The translations under genes were made by a program, and so were the position numbers. From positions 124,001-188,000 of the forward strand of contig BCKT01000008.1 of NCBI GenBank assembly GCA_003116875.1: a DNA stretch of 64,000 bases, given 5' to 3'. This stretch comes from Takashimella koratensis (taxonomy: Eukaryota; Basidiomycota; Tremellomycetes; Trichosporonales; Tetragoniomycetaceae). Shown here piece after piece: positions 1 to 11,772 of the stretch. How positions within the stretch are numbered: position 1 is the first letter of the stretch; the number at the start of each line of letters is the position of its first letter. The notes beneath the pieces are model-generated. The model saw nothing but the letters and a program-made list of their open reading frames with translations. It made no database searches and was not told the origin of the DNA.

Positions 1-23
1 CTAGGCCTGACCCACTTCTCACC

Positions 24-2188
24 ATGGGCCTCATCTCCGCCATCAAAGAACACCACGCTCACCGAGTCGAAGACCGCGCCAACCGCCAGGCAGCCGAGTA
101 TCATCAGATGCAAGGGGAGATTGAATTTGCCGAGAGGCAGATGTGGCCAGACGAGTGGACGCAACAGATTGCAACGAGGTATCAACGGGTCCTGGGGGTT
201 GATCATATTCGCGAGTCCAAGCCAAAGGTGAGTGAGTGTATCCCGGAGGAACGAGCTCAGATCAGAGAGCTGAGACGATGATGAACTCAGTTAGAGGTCG
301 GCTGACATCCATGTGAAAACAGGATTACCTCAAGTACTTGCCCGTCGGCTACTTCAACCCCATCCCAGCGTCTTGGGCAAACAACCCCTCATCGCCGTTG
401 GTACAGCAGACCCCGCTTTCCAAATTTGACGATGCAGCGGAAGGTCAGTAGGGCAGGGTTGACCCAAGCACCCCGGCGGTCAGAGCCACGAAGACTGATG
501 TCCTCCCCAGAACGCCTCTACTGGGTCCTCAACCACGGAGTCCATTCTCACCTACCGAAGCAAGCCTTCATGGTGAGTTTCTTCCCCTACCTCTCAAACT
601 CGTCTTCAGCCCACCACTCACACTTTCAGAAACCCGACAGGGCATCGGAAATGCGCATGGCTCATGCTCGAATGAGACGAGCTGCTCCGATCGACCCGCG
701 ATACCAATCCCGCTTTGACGCGTTCCAAGCTCAATTCGGGAGGAGAGGTTACTCGGTCCAGGTTCCGCCGCAACCCCTACATCAGGAGTTTGTGGAGTTG
801 GGGGGGACGCACCCCGGTGGAGTTGGAGTGGATACGATGATTATGATTGATGTGAGCGGGTGAGTTTGCCCTCGGATCGGATTGGTGGACATGAGAAGAG
901 AGCCGGAGGATCCGTGTAGATACAAGTTGAGGCTAATGGTGCATGCCCCGTGACAGGTCGATGGGGTTCAACCACGCAACAAGCGGATTCGAGCAACCTC
1001 GTCACATCGACGTCGTCCACTCTATCCTCGGCAGGGCAGTACACCACACCACCCCGAGAGACCACTACCACGGTACCCAGGCTGCCGGAGTGGAGACGGT
1101 TCTCTTCAGCTCTTACGCTACTTATGTTGGCAAGATCAACGTTGACAACTTTCCATTCATGTGGGTACTTGGGTGGACGGCGGGTGGAACAAAGAAGCAA
1201 GGGCTGATGTTACAGGTGGAACAAGATCGAGGGGTCGGTTGGAGGCGGAACACAGGTCATGAGCGGATGGCAAAAGATCAAGCAGGTGAGCGAGGCGGAA
1301 GTGTTGTCGTCCGCAACCAAGTATGCAACTCATGCTGACTACGCACCATCCCAGATGCACTTTGAGAAACACGGACCGGCCTCTGGAGCGAGGTACCACC
1401 CTACCTACGGTTGGCAAGCAGGGGAGAACATGGTCAAGCTGTCTTTGCTCGTCTTGCTCGATGGCGAGGCCGATGATATGGACGAGTGGGAGTTGGAACT
1501 TCTCGGTGAGACCTGGGCATATGTTACTATCCTCCTCAGTCAGTTTCAGTTATTTCGCCACAGTTTCCATATTCAAGTGCTGACTCCCATAGTTGGACGG
1601 GACGGGTGTCCACACCACCATCGACACGCCAACGAGCTCGAACGCGTCGCTCGGGCCAACTCCCACATCCAATTCTTCGATTGCCAAGGACGTATGGCTG
1701 AGCGACTTATCCTACACGACGTCTTGCAAGCTGTCTACCCTGCTGAACCGCCGACGGACGCAGAGATCCTCGACCCAAAATACGATCATCCCCCGCCTGC
1801 GTACTCGGCGTATTCAGCCCAGAGTGCAGGTTACAACTTGGGACAAAACGCGTACCACCCCGGTGGTCAGAATACGTACAGTCCCGGACCGGGACAGAAT
1901 ACCGGGTATGCGAACAACTACAACGATCAGGGATCCACATACGCGAGCTCCACGTACAGTCCGGGTCAACAGAACCAAGGGTACCAGAATACGGGGTACG
2001 AGAACGCAGGGTATCAGAGTTACCAACACAATTCGGGATACCAGCAGAACTCTGGCTATGCTCAGAACTCGGGGTACCAACCGCCATCAGCTCAACCGAA
2101 TTACCCGAATCCAGGTTTCCCGATTGCTGGGAATCAAAACACTGGGTACCAGAATGGTGGATATCAAAGAGCCGGGTTCAAGAATTGA
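24..2188 (+). CDS. von Willebrand factor type A domain protein with Tyr/Gln/Asn/Gly-rich tail
   Basis: The spliced product has a vWA-like fold. A MIDAS motif is formed across an intron at about 858-957 (IDVSG joined to SMGF gives DVSGSMG). A second MIDAS segment is GGGTQVMSGW near 1232, and LLDGEADD near 1457 matches the usual DG strand end. The exons run from ATG 24 with introns near 228-322, 443-510, 572-630, 858-957, 1159-1214, 1287-1354 and 1506-1592. After the domain (about 1755 onward) the protein becomes a low-complexity tail of NTGYQN/NSGYQ-type repeats up to the stop at 2188. vWA domains bind partners through a metal ion; fungal cytosolic members are poorly characterised. No signal peptide or membrane segment is seen, so a cytoplasmic adaptor role is inferred. 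The ATG lies in a good CACC context, but an upstream exon outside the window cannot be excluded. Confidence 0.75.
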
Positions 2189-2337
2189 TACCGAGCAAAT
2201 ATCCATCGTCGCGTAGTCAGGAGTCTACAAACATAATGACGCAAAAACAGAGAGTGGGCATATGAGACGAGATAGGATAACAATGTATGTAGAGTCAAGT
2301 GCAGAGTGGACAGGTTCGGGATTAATCAGACCTCTAC

Positions 2338-4587
2338 TCATGCTTTGTAAGCCGGGTTGGCGATACCCTCGAGCATGGCCTTGATCCGCAACGCCACTCG
2401 TTTCGAGTGGTACCTTCCGTGTTGCAGCGTGCCTACAGATTATCAGCAAAAGTCTTCTCGCTCCGACTCTTTTCACCCTTTTCATGTACTCACCAACCAT
2501 GATCCAGAGGTTGGGGACACCACAGTCCTTCCAAGCCGAGTTGAGTTCACCTTCCTTGTCCATCCCCCAGATTGGCCCCACACGCGAGGCGATCTCGGAC
2601 CCGAGCGTGGCGCGCACAGAGGAAATGGTGTTGGTGAATCCAGTAGCCATGATGACGAGGTCAAAGGTGTCTTCTCGATCACCGTTAAGGACGACTTTGT
2701 CCTCCGTGAAGCTGGCAATGTTAGCTGAGACGCCTTCTCAAACCAAACAAGAAATGTCTAAAGGGCGAGCGAAGAGCACTTACTGGTCGATCCAACCTTG
2801 CTCAACCTTGATATTTCCATTGATGATTTGCTCACAAGCCCCGGCATCAAAGTAGAACCCTCCGTTCTTGGTGTAACCGAGGGTCTGGACACCAGTCCCC
2901 CTCTGACCGAGCCAAGTCTTGAATCCGCGCGACTCCATACCCTCGAGCAAGTCGCGGTCAAGTTCGGCGAGCTCTTGAGCGCCACGGCGGCCGAGAGGCT
3001 CAGCAGGGCCAACGGGCATAGCGTACGCGAGTCGGTCGGCGGTATCGAGGTCGGGACGGACGTGGCCATCTGGTTTGTACAGACCGAGGAACTAGTCAAG
3101 TGAGTGATGAGGTCTCATCTCATAGTGGAGGCAGCGTTTGATGGCTAGAAATATCAACTCACCTTGGGAACACTGTTGGTAAGACTCATGATATAAGTCG
3201 GAGACCTTTGAAGAATCGTAACGTCAATCCCACGTCGAGCGAAGTCGTAAGCAGTATCAAAGCCGGAAGACGAAGTGCCGACAACGAGGACACGCTTGCC
3301 TACCCAGGCGCGGGAACTGTCGTGCTCTGTAGAATGACGGATGGTACCTTTGAAAGACTCTGCGCCGGGGACAGTGGGCATCATGGGCACGCCAGCGAGC
3401 GAAGTCGCCATGACCTGGTGGTGTTAGCAGAGTTAGATACGAGCGGTCAAGCTTTGTATGAGACCACTTACGACGTGCTTGGGTCGGAGGACGCGTTCAC
3501 CCTCTCCACCTCGGTCAACCTTGATAGTCCACTGCCCTGCCTCGTCCTGCTTAACATCCTTCACACTGGACCCGGTCCAAGCGTACAACTCTTGGGCCGA
3601 AGCATACCACTCCAACCAGTCACCGAGCTTGGCGGCCGGGGTGTAGACGGGCCAGTGTTGAGGGTACGGCATGTAAGGGAAGTGGTCGGCCCAGTGGGGG
3701 AAGTGGAGGGAGAGTGCCTCGTATCGACCGCGCCAGTTGTCACCGATACGTGCGTTACGCTCAATGATTAGTGTAGGGACGCCGAGGGCCTTGAGGCGCC
3801 CAGCCATCATGAGACCGCTGAGTGTGTTAGCGGCAATGGAAAAGAAAGGAGCAGGTGTAGAGTACCGGATGCCAACTTACTTGTGGCCACCGCCGATAAT
3901 GACGACGTCGGGGCAAACTTCGGAAATATCCTTGAGTCTCTGGTTGGGCCACGACAAGTCGCCGACCATGTGTCCGTCCCTGTTAGGCAGCTCAGGGAAC
4001 CCGTGAAGACTCTCGACAGCGGTGTTGAGAAACCAAGCCTTGACACCGTCCTGGGTCTGAACGAGGTTGGCGACACCTGACCCGCCGACCTTGTCCGTGT
4101 CAAAGGAGAAACTGACCTGGACCCACTCGAGGTCAGGGTACGGCTTGGACACCTCGGGAGTGGGCGCGATGAGTTTGATGTTGGAAACGGGAGTGACGGG
4201 GAGGAGATCGGACGCGGCGGATAGGATACGAGAGTGACCGTTGAAGCTGCGGTATTCCCAGGTGAAAGCGATCCGGTCTCGCCAGACACCGTCGGTGATG
4301 AAGAGGTCGGCAAAGGCAGCGGAGTCGGAGGTGGTGAGAGCCGAAGAGAGCTGGGAGAGCCATGTCTCAGCGATGGAGACAGCGTCTGCCGAAGAGGGGA
4401 ATCGAGCACCGAGACGGTCGACGGTAGGAAGCTCGGGAGGGGCAGGGTACTCGTACATGAAGTTGTCGGCGATCGGGGCAGGGTGAGGAGAGGAGTAGCC
4501 GGTAGAAGCGATGGAAGAGGAGAGGTTGGCCTTGAGGGTTGCGATGACCTCTGCAGGGTCAGACTCGCGGATAGCAGTAGGTGCCAT
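2338..4587 (-). CDS. Flavin-containing monooxygenase with N-terminal NTF2/SnoaL-like domain
   Basis: The spliced protein is roughly 630-640 residues. Its first ~200 residues resemble an NTF2/SnoaL-like cone fold (AETWLSQLSSALTTSD...FADLF, then ...GVWRDRIAF). The flavoprotein part follows: FAD Rossmann motif IIGGGHNG formed across the intron at 3818-3881, an ERN segment with GDNWRGRY, an NADPH Rossmann motif VVGTSSSG, the LQRSPTY segment, and an ATGF motif near the C-terminus. This matches class B/YUCCA-type monooxygenases, which use NADPH and O2 to oxidise a nucleophilic or carbonyl substrate; the substrate cannot be read from sequence. Introns include 3818-3881, 3415-3471 and one with its 5' end at 3162. 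A TATA-like box lies 105 nt upstream. The gene is convergent with the vWA gene, 149 nt apart. Confidence 0.85.
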
Positions 4588-4691
4588 TGTGGATTAGGGG
4601 AGAGTACCAGAACAGGCTAGTAGACGATTCGACAGAAACAGAGTGTCGACGAAGTTGGGTTGTGGGGTTTAGTGGAAAGACTTGGACGCGC

Positions 4692-4699
4692 TTTTTATA
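4692..4699 (-). promoter_or_regulatory. TATA-like box of the monooxygenase gene
   Basis: The minus strand reads GTATAAAAAG here, 105 nt before the monooxygenase ATG at 4587. This spacing is usual for a fungal core promoter. Motif match and position only. Confidence 0.45.
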
Positions 4700-5092
4700 C
4701 CAACAGTCAAAGCTGTCGGGTACCCCACGATCCCGGCTGCTCATCTCCGCTCGGGATTCAGTCAGACCTCACCAGCCTGTGACAATCTGTATCAATCTAC
4801 GACAGGACAGCTGAGCGAGAGAGAGATGTAGACCAGAAAATCAGTGGTGGATCCATTTTCCCCGCGATCGGAATGAAGAAAATGGTACATAGGTACGTCA
4901 GTTAGTCTTAGACAAAGGAAAATCTCCACCACGGAAAAAAAACGTCTCGCTGCGGGTGGAGTAGGAAAACACCGACATCAAGAGGACGATGGATTGTAGT
5001 GTATTGCACGGTGTATGGTGCAGCTTTTCTTTACACTTCTGCATAAACCGTCTTCACTACGTAACACGGCCTCGATCTGTGATCCTAAGAAA
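4700..5092. other. Intergenic: upstream region of monooxygenase and 3' side of the regulator
   Basis: No convincing coding exon is seen on either strand. The stretch should hold the upstream promoter of the monooxygenase (minus) and the 3' UTR of the next minus-strand gene. A short A-run at 4936-4944 is the only obvious low-complexity feature. Confidence 0.5.
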
Positions 5093-5115
5093 CTATGAAG
5101 CCGGCTTTAACGCCT

Positions 5116-8100
5116 CTACGTAGATTCCCCCCCTTCCGTTGGCCAGTTCCACCAGTTCCTCATTGTCTGTAAAACAGTTCATCAGTACTGTTCCTTCTCA
5201 TCCATCTCCATCTTCTTTGACAAAACCCCCTTTTCTATCTGCGGTATCTCGTCCCACGTAGACCGTATGATCGGGCCTCGGGCAGAGTCGCTTTCCGATC
5301 GTCGCACGAGAAGGTGAAAAGGTGAAGAGCCATGGACTTACCGGGACGGAAGAAGGTTCGTCGAGTGGGAGGTCCTGCATCATCATCGGGTCCCAGAACT
5401 GGTGCAGCTATTGTCCGAGTGGTCCCGAGAAACCGTACGAGCCATCATTGAGATAGGCATGTGAAGTTTACCGAGCAGGGAGATCGCACCTCAGTCAGCA
5501 CCTTTTCTCCCCTCTCTAAGAACCTCAAACCAACCACTCACCAAAAAGTCAGTCGAAGTATCTGCTCCAGCTACAGCACCATTTCCTCCACTCGCCCCAC
5601 CCGTCACATTCGACACGGCGTCAGGACCAGCCATGAGCTGCTGCTGCAGCACCTGTGTGATTGTCTGATTGATGATAGTATTCGGCGATGGCGTTGAAGT
5701 CGCTTGAGACGGGGTAATTGTCGTCGCTGTTCTCTGACCACCTGCTACTCTCGAAATCAACCTCGTTCTCCACCCTAACAACTCAACATCCTCGTCCGAG
5801 TCGTTATCGCTCCGAACACCCAACTCCGTCCCTCCGCTACTAGGATCTCCAACGCGCCCAACCGCCGCTTCAGCCATGTGTTTCAGCGTACGCTGGCGTA
5901 GTCGATGTAGCCATTGCAAGTTGTTCAGCATCCGAGGTGATGAAGCTCGGCTCTGAACTGCACAGGTGTAGACGGCGATCGCAGCTTCGATTTGGGAAAA
6001 AGCGAATTGGGATAGTGGGTTTTGCGGGTTTTGGAGGACCAGTGTCCCCACACAGACAGCGGCGTTGAACGCGTGGTACTGTAAAGGTCAGCGGAGGAAT
6101 GGAGAGTAAGTGAGATACGACTTGCCCAGAAGAACCAGTGTCGAGAGGCAATGGAAGGGTGAAGATTGTACAACGCAGTAGCTAGTTGGATGATGACCTG
6201 TTCGGTGTCAGTGGGGTCCACGTCAGATTGACCGATTCACAGAAGCTCACGTTACACCTCTCCACAACGGCAAGGTATGACTGTCCGTACTGAGACCAAG
6301 TCGGGTCAACGTGCTCATGTAAAGCTCGGGCAAAGTATGGTCGGTGAAGGAACAAAATGGCTTCACTGATATTGAGCGCCAGTGTGAATTGCTAGTTGCC
6401 CTCTGTATCAGATCCAGAACGACTTTGCAGAGATGATCATGGACTTACCTGGAAGGTCCGGCGCATATCGTGTTTAGTGACCTCTGGACTGTCGCGGACG
6501 GCCACTGAAAGGTCGGGATAAGCTGAAGATAGAGACGTAAGAGCCGTCCGACATCGAAGAGCGTAAGGAACTCGTTGTTCAAATGTTATCCTACAGAGCG
6601 CCCAATTGTTAGTAGACGTAGTGGTAGACTCGGGGTACACTTACAATCGCTGGTGAAGCCCGAGGACGGTATCATATGTCGGCGCATGCACTCTCATTGC
6701 CAGATCCAGTACACTGGTCACGTCAGCGAAACGCGCACAAAGTCTTTTGTGAACGTATAAGACTTACTCCCCGGAAAGAGCGGAAAGCTGATATGTCATC
6801 GTTTTGAAGCCTAATCCATCTTCATCTTGTGGAAAAGCGGTGTCGATGTATTCGGGTGATATACTGCGTCTGATAGAGATTCAGGAAAACAATTCTTGTT
6901 CATGCCACAATGCGACTTACGGGCGTGAAAAGCAGTTTGCCTATCACCCAATCAGTCAAACCAAATCATCAAAAGCACATCCTCCAAACCCACCTGGAAT
7001 ATATCCGCCGAACAGCATTCCCAGAAGACTCGTCTGTACCATCGTCAGTTGCTGGAGGCTATACGTAATGTCCCCCACCTTCGTTCCTCGACGACTTCGG
7101 GTGGGAGGTTCCATCGTTGACCGTCTCGATGGAGACCCATCTGTGGGTTAGTTTGGGACTAAGCGAGGGCTTACTGCTTGGATCACACGCATGGATAGGC
7201 CCCATAGTGTCCATGTTGAATCACCGTTCCCGCCTTTCTCTGTCTCCCTGGTCGAGTCAGCGGATTCTCTGTATTCATTACGATCATCACTTACAGATAG
7301 AAATGCGCCATCACATGCTGCCACGTCAGTCTACGTCCAATAATCCCACTCACCAAGGTCTGAACCCCCGGGATAGTATGATGCATCATGATATCCCCTT
7401 TTCCTAGGCATATCCTCGCATTCTCGGCATACTCTTTACTCGACGGGTCGTTGGGCGGAAGTTCAAGATTGTGAAGCGCACCCATGGCGAGGATGATGAA
7501 GACAAGTGCGAGTTCTTGTGGATTGATCGGTTCCGGGTCTGGTGAGCGCCTGTATGCGCGCTCAAGGATCGGCTGGAAGGTCGCGCGGGGAGCGATATCG
7601 AAGCTAGGAACGGTGAGCTTGAGGAATAATGCAGGAACATTACACTCACTGCCACGAAAAGTACCTGTAGTACGAATTGACCATAACATCCGCCTCGTCC
7701 CACGGTGGGAGCTTGGCCATCATTGATGCTGTCGAAATCTGTGCACCGAGAGAATTGAAGGGGAACATGAGCAAGCCGGACTGGCCACCGGTTGTCGCGC
7801 CCGTATCAGCGGGTACCGATTGGGGTGTAGGTGACGGTGCTCGTGAGTAGATTGGCGACCCCAGAGGGTCATTTGCCTCTTGCTGAAAGGGGTCAGTAGA
7901 GTGAAATAATAGAGGCCAGCTCACATCTTTGAGCCACTCGCTCGCAGCGGTGGGACCTAGGTACCGCGATCTCCCCGATCGACCAATGACAAGTGTACCA
8001 TAACTCTGGTCCCCAGCAGGCGACATTTCATCTCCACTACCAGCCGGGAGATGGTCGGTTGAGAACCGTGCGTGAAGTTGGGGGCGAGAGGACGAACCCG

Positions 8101-9037
8101 GTCGGTTGTCCAGAGCGCTGATGTCCATGGCAATCGATGCGCCTGTCGAGTTTTCAGAAGCGGGAACACCGGGGAGAGGCTGAGTGGTAAAGTTGAACAT
8201 CTGTTGACTTGAGGGTGTGGTGCTGAAAGCAAAATCCGTGGATAGCGTTGAGAGGATGTGCATCCCCGAGAGGTCCTCGGGTGTTGGCCCGTGATCAATC
8301 GAGCTCGGCGGTCCCATGGTTCCGGTGCTTCCCGTGACGTCCCGTTCAGAGCCAGCAGTGACGCCAGCCAAAGATGGGTGTCCAGCGGGGACAGAGATAG
8401 ACCCAGACCTAGGTCCCGTGTGCGGCGACGATGCCGACGGCGAGGGAGAGGGTTTTTTCTCCTCGGTCTTAGGAGGGAGGGCAAGACCACGCTCCTCAAG
8501 AAACCCCTCAAGGAGCTCTATCCGCCTCTTGAGATTGTTTGAGGCCGTACTAAGGAGGCAGTCAGATAAGGCAGGGCAATGGGCGTGGATGCTGAATGGT
8601 ATGATAACATCGTGCGGACTTACCTCTTCTCTGACTCTTTGGATTGGTTGGGACACAGCTCGCTACATCCTCGACGTACGCAGTTGGCACAGGGAACTGT
8701 GACGCGAGCATCAATGGGAAGGTAGTGTGAGAGGTCGGTCAATTATCGGACGGTATGTAGCAGCGAGAAGGTTGATATCTCCGACGGACAGCACTTACTC
8801 GTTCGATCGCACTTGAGCTTGAGCCGGCGGCATTCTGGACAAGTCAGCTGAAGTTGGACTAGGGTCGAAAGACCATAAAGGAGTGAGGGGTGCAGCTTCA
8901 AACCAGGACTTACCTGCACAGCTCAGATAATCCCTCTTCTTCCGTTTTTTCGCCGGCGGAGCAGTGGATGAAGAAGCCCGTGACGGATCTGAGAAATCGT
9001 CCTTGGCATCTTCAGGTGACGATGGTGGGGAAGTCAT
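5116..9037 (-). CDS. Zn(2)Cys(6) fungal transcription factor
   Basis: The N-terminus has a basic KKRKKRDYLSC run leading into a binuclear zinc cluster assembled from three exons: CAECRRLKLKCDR, then TIPCANCVRRGC. A 36-nt exon (about 8801-8836) carries the middle of it. A short coiled coil follows (LKRRIELLEGFLEERG), then a Ser/Pro-rich linker and a fungal-specific regulatory domain (for example PSFDIAPRATFQPILERAYRR and QELALVFIILAMGALHN, about 7646-7300). The remaining exons continue to about 5.1 kb and include a segment ending WDPMMMQDLPLDEP near 5345-5400. Such proteins bind CGG half-sites as dimers. The gene is divergent from the lactonase at 9649 and may control it. The last exon is uncertain: the simplest splice ends at 5116, another phase reads to a stop at 5093. 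Exon edges between 5600 and 7300 are not fully resolved. Confidence 0.8.
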
Positions 9038-9648
9038 TGTAGGTTGAGTATAGACGGAAGTGGGTGGTGGGATGGCTCATAGACACTCTGTGTCTGACAG
9101 CAAAGGAACAGGGGCTGATGGGTGATGGACGAGAAGAGTGTGGAGTAGCGAGTGGTGGATCGTGTGAGACAGGACTGGGTCGGCGTCGTGAACAGCTCTA
9201 GAGAGGATGGGGCGCTACCTCCCGCTCAACGTCGGGGCTCGCGGAGCTGTGTGCCGGTTATTGACGATCAACTTGTCTGTGCGGATCAATTTGCCTCCGC
9301 GAGGAGGAGACTAGGACGCTGCTGGTTGTGGATGGCGGGTGTGAAGGCTGGTGTGGATGCTGGTGGATGAACATACAGGTGCTATGCTTTCCTACTCCGG
9401 TCCGAGTCACTTGTGCAGCCTGTCTATTTGCGTTGCCCCACATCGTTGAACCCGACGTCGGATTTTGTTGACCCTGAACCCTCGGTCCAATCGCGCCCTG
9501 GTCTCTCTCGGCCCGCCAAACGCCGGCAACAGACGGAGCGACCGTCGGCCCAAAGTCCAAAGTCAACAGACTAAACCCGATCCTCTCTCCATTTCAACAG
9601 CCTCCGTCAAATCGACGCTTCCCTACCTTGCCCTCATCGCACGTCACC
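9038..9648. promoter_or_regulatory. Shared divergent promoter: regulator / lactonase
   Basis: A 611-nt gap between two divergent start codons with no supported coding exon. It must hold the promoters of the Zn(2)Cys(6) regulator (minus) and the lactonase (plus), which would allow co-regulation. No clear TATA box or unambiguous CGG palindrome stood out. Confidence 0.5.
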
Positions 9649-10927
9649 ATGGTCCGCCAGATCACTGTCAGCGAACCCCTCCTCAAGCTTGGGCTCACCC
9701 TTGGAGAAGGCAAGTTTGGGTGCTGATCAGTGTCACCATAACAAGAGCTGACATGTTTTGCTCTACCCACTTCCGACTCTTTTGATCGCGCACTGACCCT
9801 TCCGTCTCCACAGGATGCGTCTGGGTATGTACATGGGGACTCTTAGACCATGACCAAGCTAACCCCTCACAGGACTCCCGCACACAAAAGCTCTACTTCG
9901 TTGACATCGATGGCAAGAAGCTGTACGGGTACATTCCCGAGACTGGTGCTGTCAGCGAGCGGTCGTTCGACTACAAGCTCGGCTCTATCGCACTTCTTGA
10001 GGAAGGTGAAGGGGTGAGTCTAGGGTTGCGAAATGTGCACGATCCCATGTGCCAGTCCCTAAACCTCTTCCTTAGCTCGTAGCCGCCTGGGACGACGGGT
10101 TCTGCTTCATCCCGCCTGCTTCGATGCCGTTCAACGGTGAGGGCCACGCCGAGATCGTCAAGGTCAACCTCCCATCCATCACTCTCAGCCCCGGCGAGAA
10201 GCGATTCAACGAAGGTGCTGCCGACCCCGCTGGTCGCTTCATCGCAGGCACCATGGGTCACGAGCACGGGCAGTTCAACGGCCGCATGTACTCGCTTACC
10301 GATAAGGCCGGCGAGCTGAGCGCTCCGCCTTTCCTAGACGGTGTCACATGCACCAATGGTATGGGCTGGACCCCGGATACCAAGACCATGTACTTCTCCG
10401 ACAGCTGGATCAAGGAGATCTCGGTATTCGACTTTGACAATGTGAGCGGGTCAAAACGTGCTGTGCTTGGAGGCCCCTACTAAAACCCGCAGGCTACCGG
10501 GACTGTCAGCAACCGACGTCCATTCTCGACCATCTCCGACACCAAGTACGGCTGGCCTGATGGCCTCTGCATGGACAAGGAGGGTGGTGTGTGGACTGCT
10601 CGCTGGGAGGCTGGCAAAATCCTTCGTCTCCTTCCTGACGGGTCGATCGATATCGAGATTGACTTCCCGACCGCGTGGAACATTACCTGCTGCATCTTTG
10701 GAGGTGAGTGTGATGGCAGGGCTCGTAGGTAGACGAGAGGCAGGCCGCTGACACAGCCCTCTACTATAGGCAAAGACCTGCAGGATCTGTACGTTACCAC
10801 CGCTAACACCGACATCGAGGGGCCCACGGGTCTCGACAAGCCCGACGGCGGTCACATCTTCATTGTCAAGGGCCTTGGGATCGAGGGTGTGGAGCGTCAT
10901 AGGTACAGGGGCGCTATCCCACAGTAG
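9649..10927 (+). CDS. SMP-30/gluconolactonase/LRE family sugar lactonase
   Basis: The spliced product is 315 residues from six exons: 9649-9709, 9814-9824, 9873-10013, 10076-10441, 10493-10703 and 10770-10927. It is a six-bladed beta-propeller lactonase by motif: LGEG (metal-binding Glu) followed by VWDSRTQKLYFVDI, CTNGMGW with the metal-binding Asn, and GWPDGLCMDKEGGVW with the metal-binding Asp. The family hydrolyses sugar-1,5- or 1,4-lactones to aldonic acids in the cytosol. Two oddities are needed to keep the frame: intron 1 starts with GC (gcaagt at 9710), and exon 2 is only 11 nt. Both are supported because they restore the invariant GEGxVW motif. With the neighbouring regulator, dehydrogenase and isomerase it suggests a dehydrogenase-lactonase sugar pathway. 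The exact sugar is unknown. Confidence 0.9.
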
Positions 10928-11230
10928 GGGGTGAATTACAGAAGGACTTGGCCTGTGCTATAGATGAGCGATGAGAAGCAAATATCATTCGTCCTTGACA
11001 AACTCGTACTTTCACAGCCTCAAGTGCGTAGGTCTGTGTACTTAGTGGCGAGCGGAGTTAGAGTTGCCTGACGACGATTTGCATCGCCATCGTGTCCATA
11101 TCCTCTCGACCTTCTCTTCACCTTCGTTTCCTTTTCCCTCCAGCTCTTCATCTTCCCGCTTCCTCTCCATTCTTCCTCCTCCTCTCTACATCCTCCCACC
11201 CAGCATCTGAACCTCTCGTGACCCCCCACA
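10928..11230. other. Intergenic with pyrimidine-rich leader
   Basis: From about 11098 to 11228 the plus strand is almost continuous C/T (repeated cttcctc/tcctcc), a pattern typical of fungal 5' leaders. It runs directly into the ATG of the small candidate gene at 11231. No coding exon is seen. Confidence 0.5.
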
Positions 11231-11611
11231 ATGCCCAGAATCAAGGATTCCACTTACTCGGACGATTCTGACTTCCAAGCGTGGTTTGAGCACATGGAAA
11301 GGATGGACAAGAAGAAGGAGATCTGGTCGTTGATTCACGTGTACGACATATCCCAGCCCTAGACCTCCTGGACCCAGACCTCCTGGACGAATCTTCCCTG
11401 GGTAGTCTATCCATTAACAGCACACAGAGGCGTTTGTTGATCCGGAGGTAGACCGCTGCCAATGTCGCTCAAGGCGCTGATGTCATACAGGCGACGGTGA
11501 ACAAGAACGGAGGTGAGTGTCGGCGAAGAGGGGTTGAAAAGGGGGAAAGCGATGAGCCCCCAGCCATTTCAATTATCTGTACAGTACGAGTTCACACAAA
11601 TGTTGTTTATT
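11231..11611 (+). CDS. Candidate small protein gene, about 59 residues, unknown
   Basis: The ATG sits in a CCCACA-ATG context after a 130-nt pyrimidine-rich leader. The first exon reads MPRIKDSTYSDDSDFQAWF and continues with a charged helix ending KKKEIWSLIH. Unspliced it stops at 11362 (43 residues). A spliced reading can add FVDPEATVNKNG and a short tail ending at the stop 11609-11611, using introns near 11339-11438, 11459-11491 and 11515-11580. The donor after LIH (gtgtac) is weak, so the exon chain is a guess. No family is recognised. It is convergent with the dehydrogenase, whose stop is at 11773. Transcript evidence would decide it. Confidence 0.35.
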
Positions 11612-11772
11612 AATGCATACGTGAGACTGATCGACTGCCGTTTTCCTGGAGCCAACAAAACACTTCCATGGCTGATCTCTATAGACCTTTTCTTACTCGA
11701 GGGAGATGGCGTTGCTGCGGGCTGCATCGTAAAGTCAGTAACGGATCACTCTCGCGTTGATTCCAAGCTACA

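Noticed and set aside
1593..2216. An alternative 207-residue frame over the end of the vWA gene
   Set aside because: It is Arg/Thr-rich and shows no domain. The other frame continues the vWA reading across an in-phase intron and has the regular Tyr/Gly/Asn/Gln repeats.
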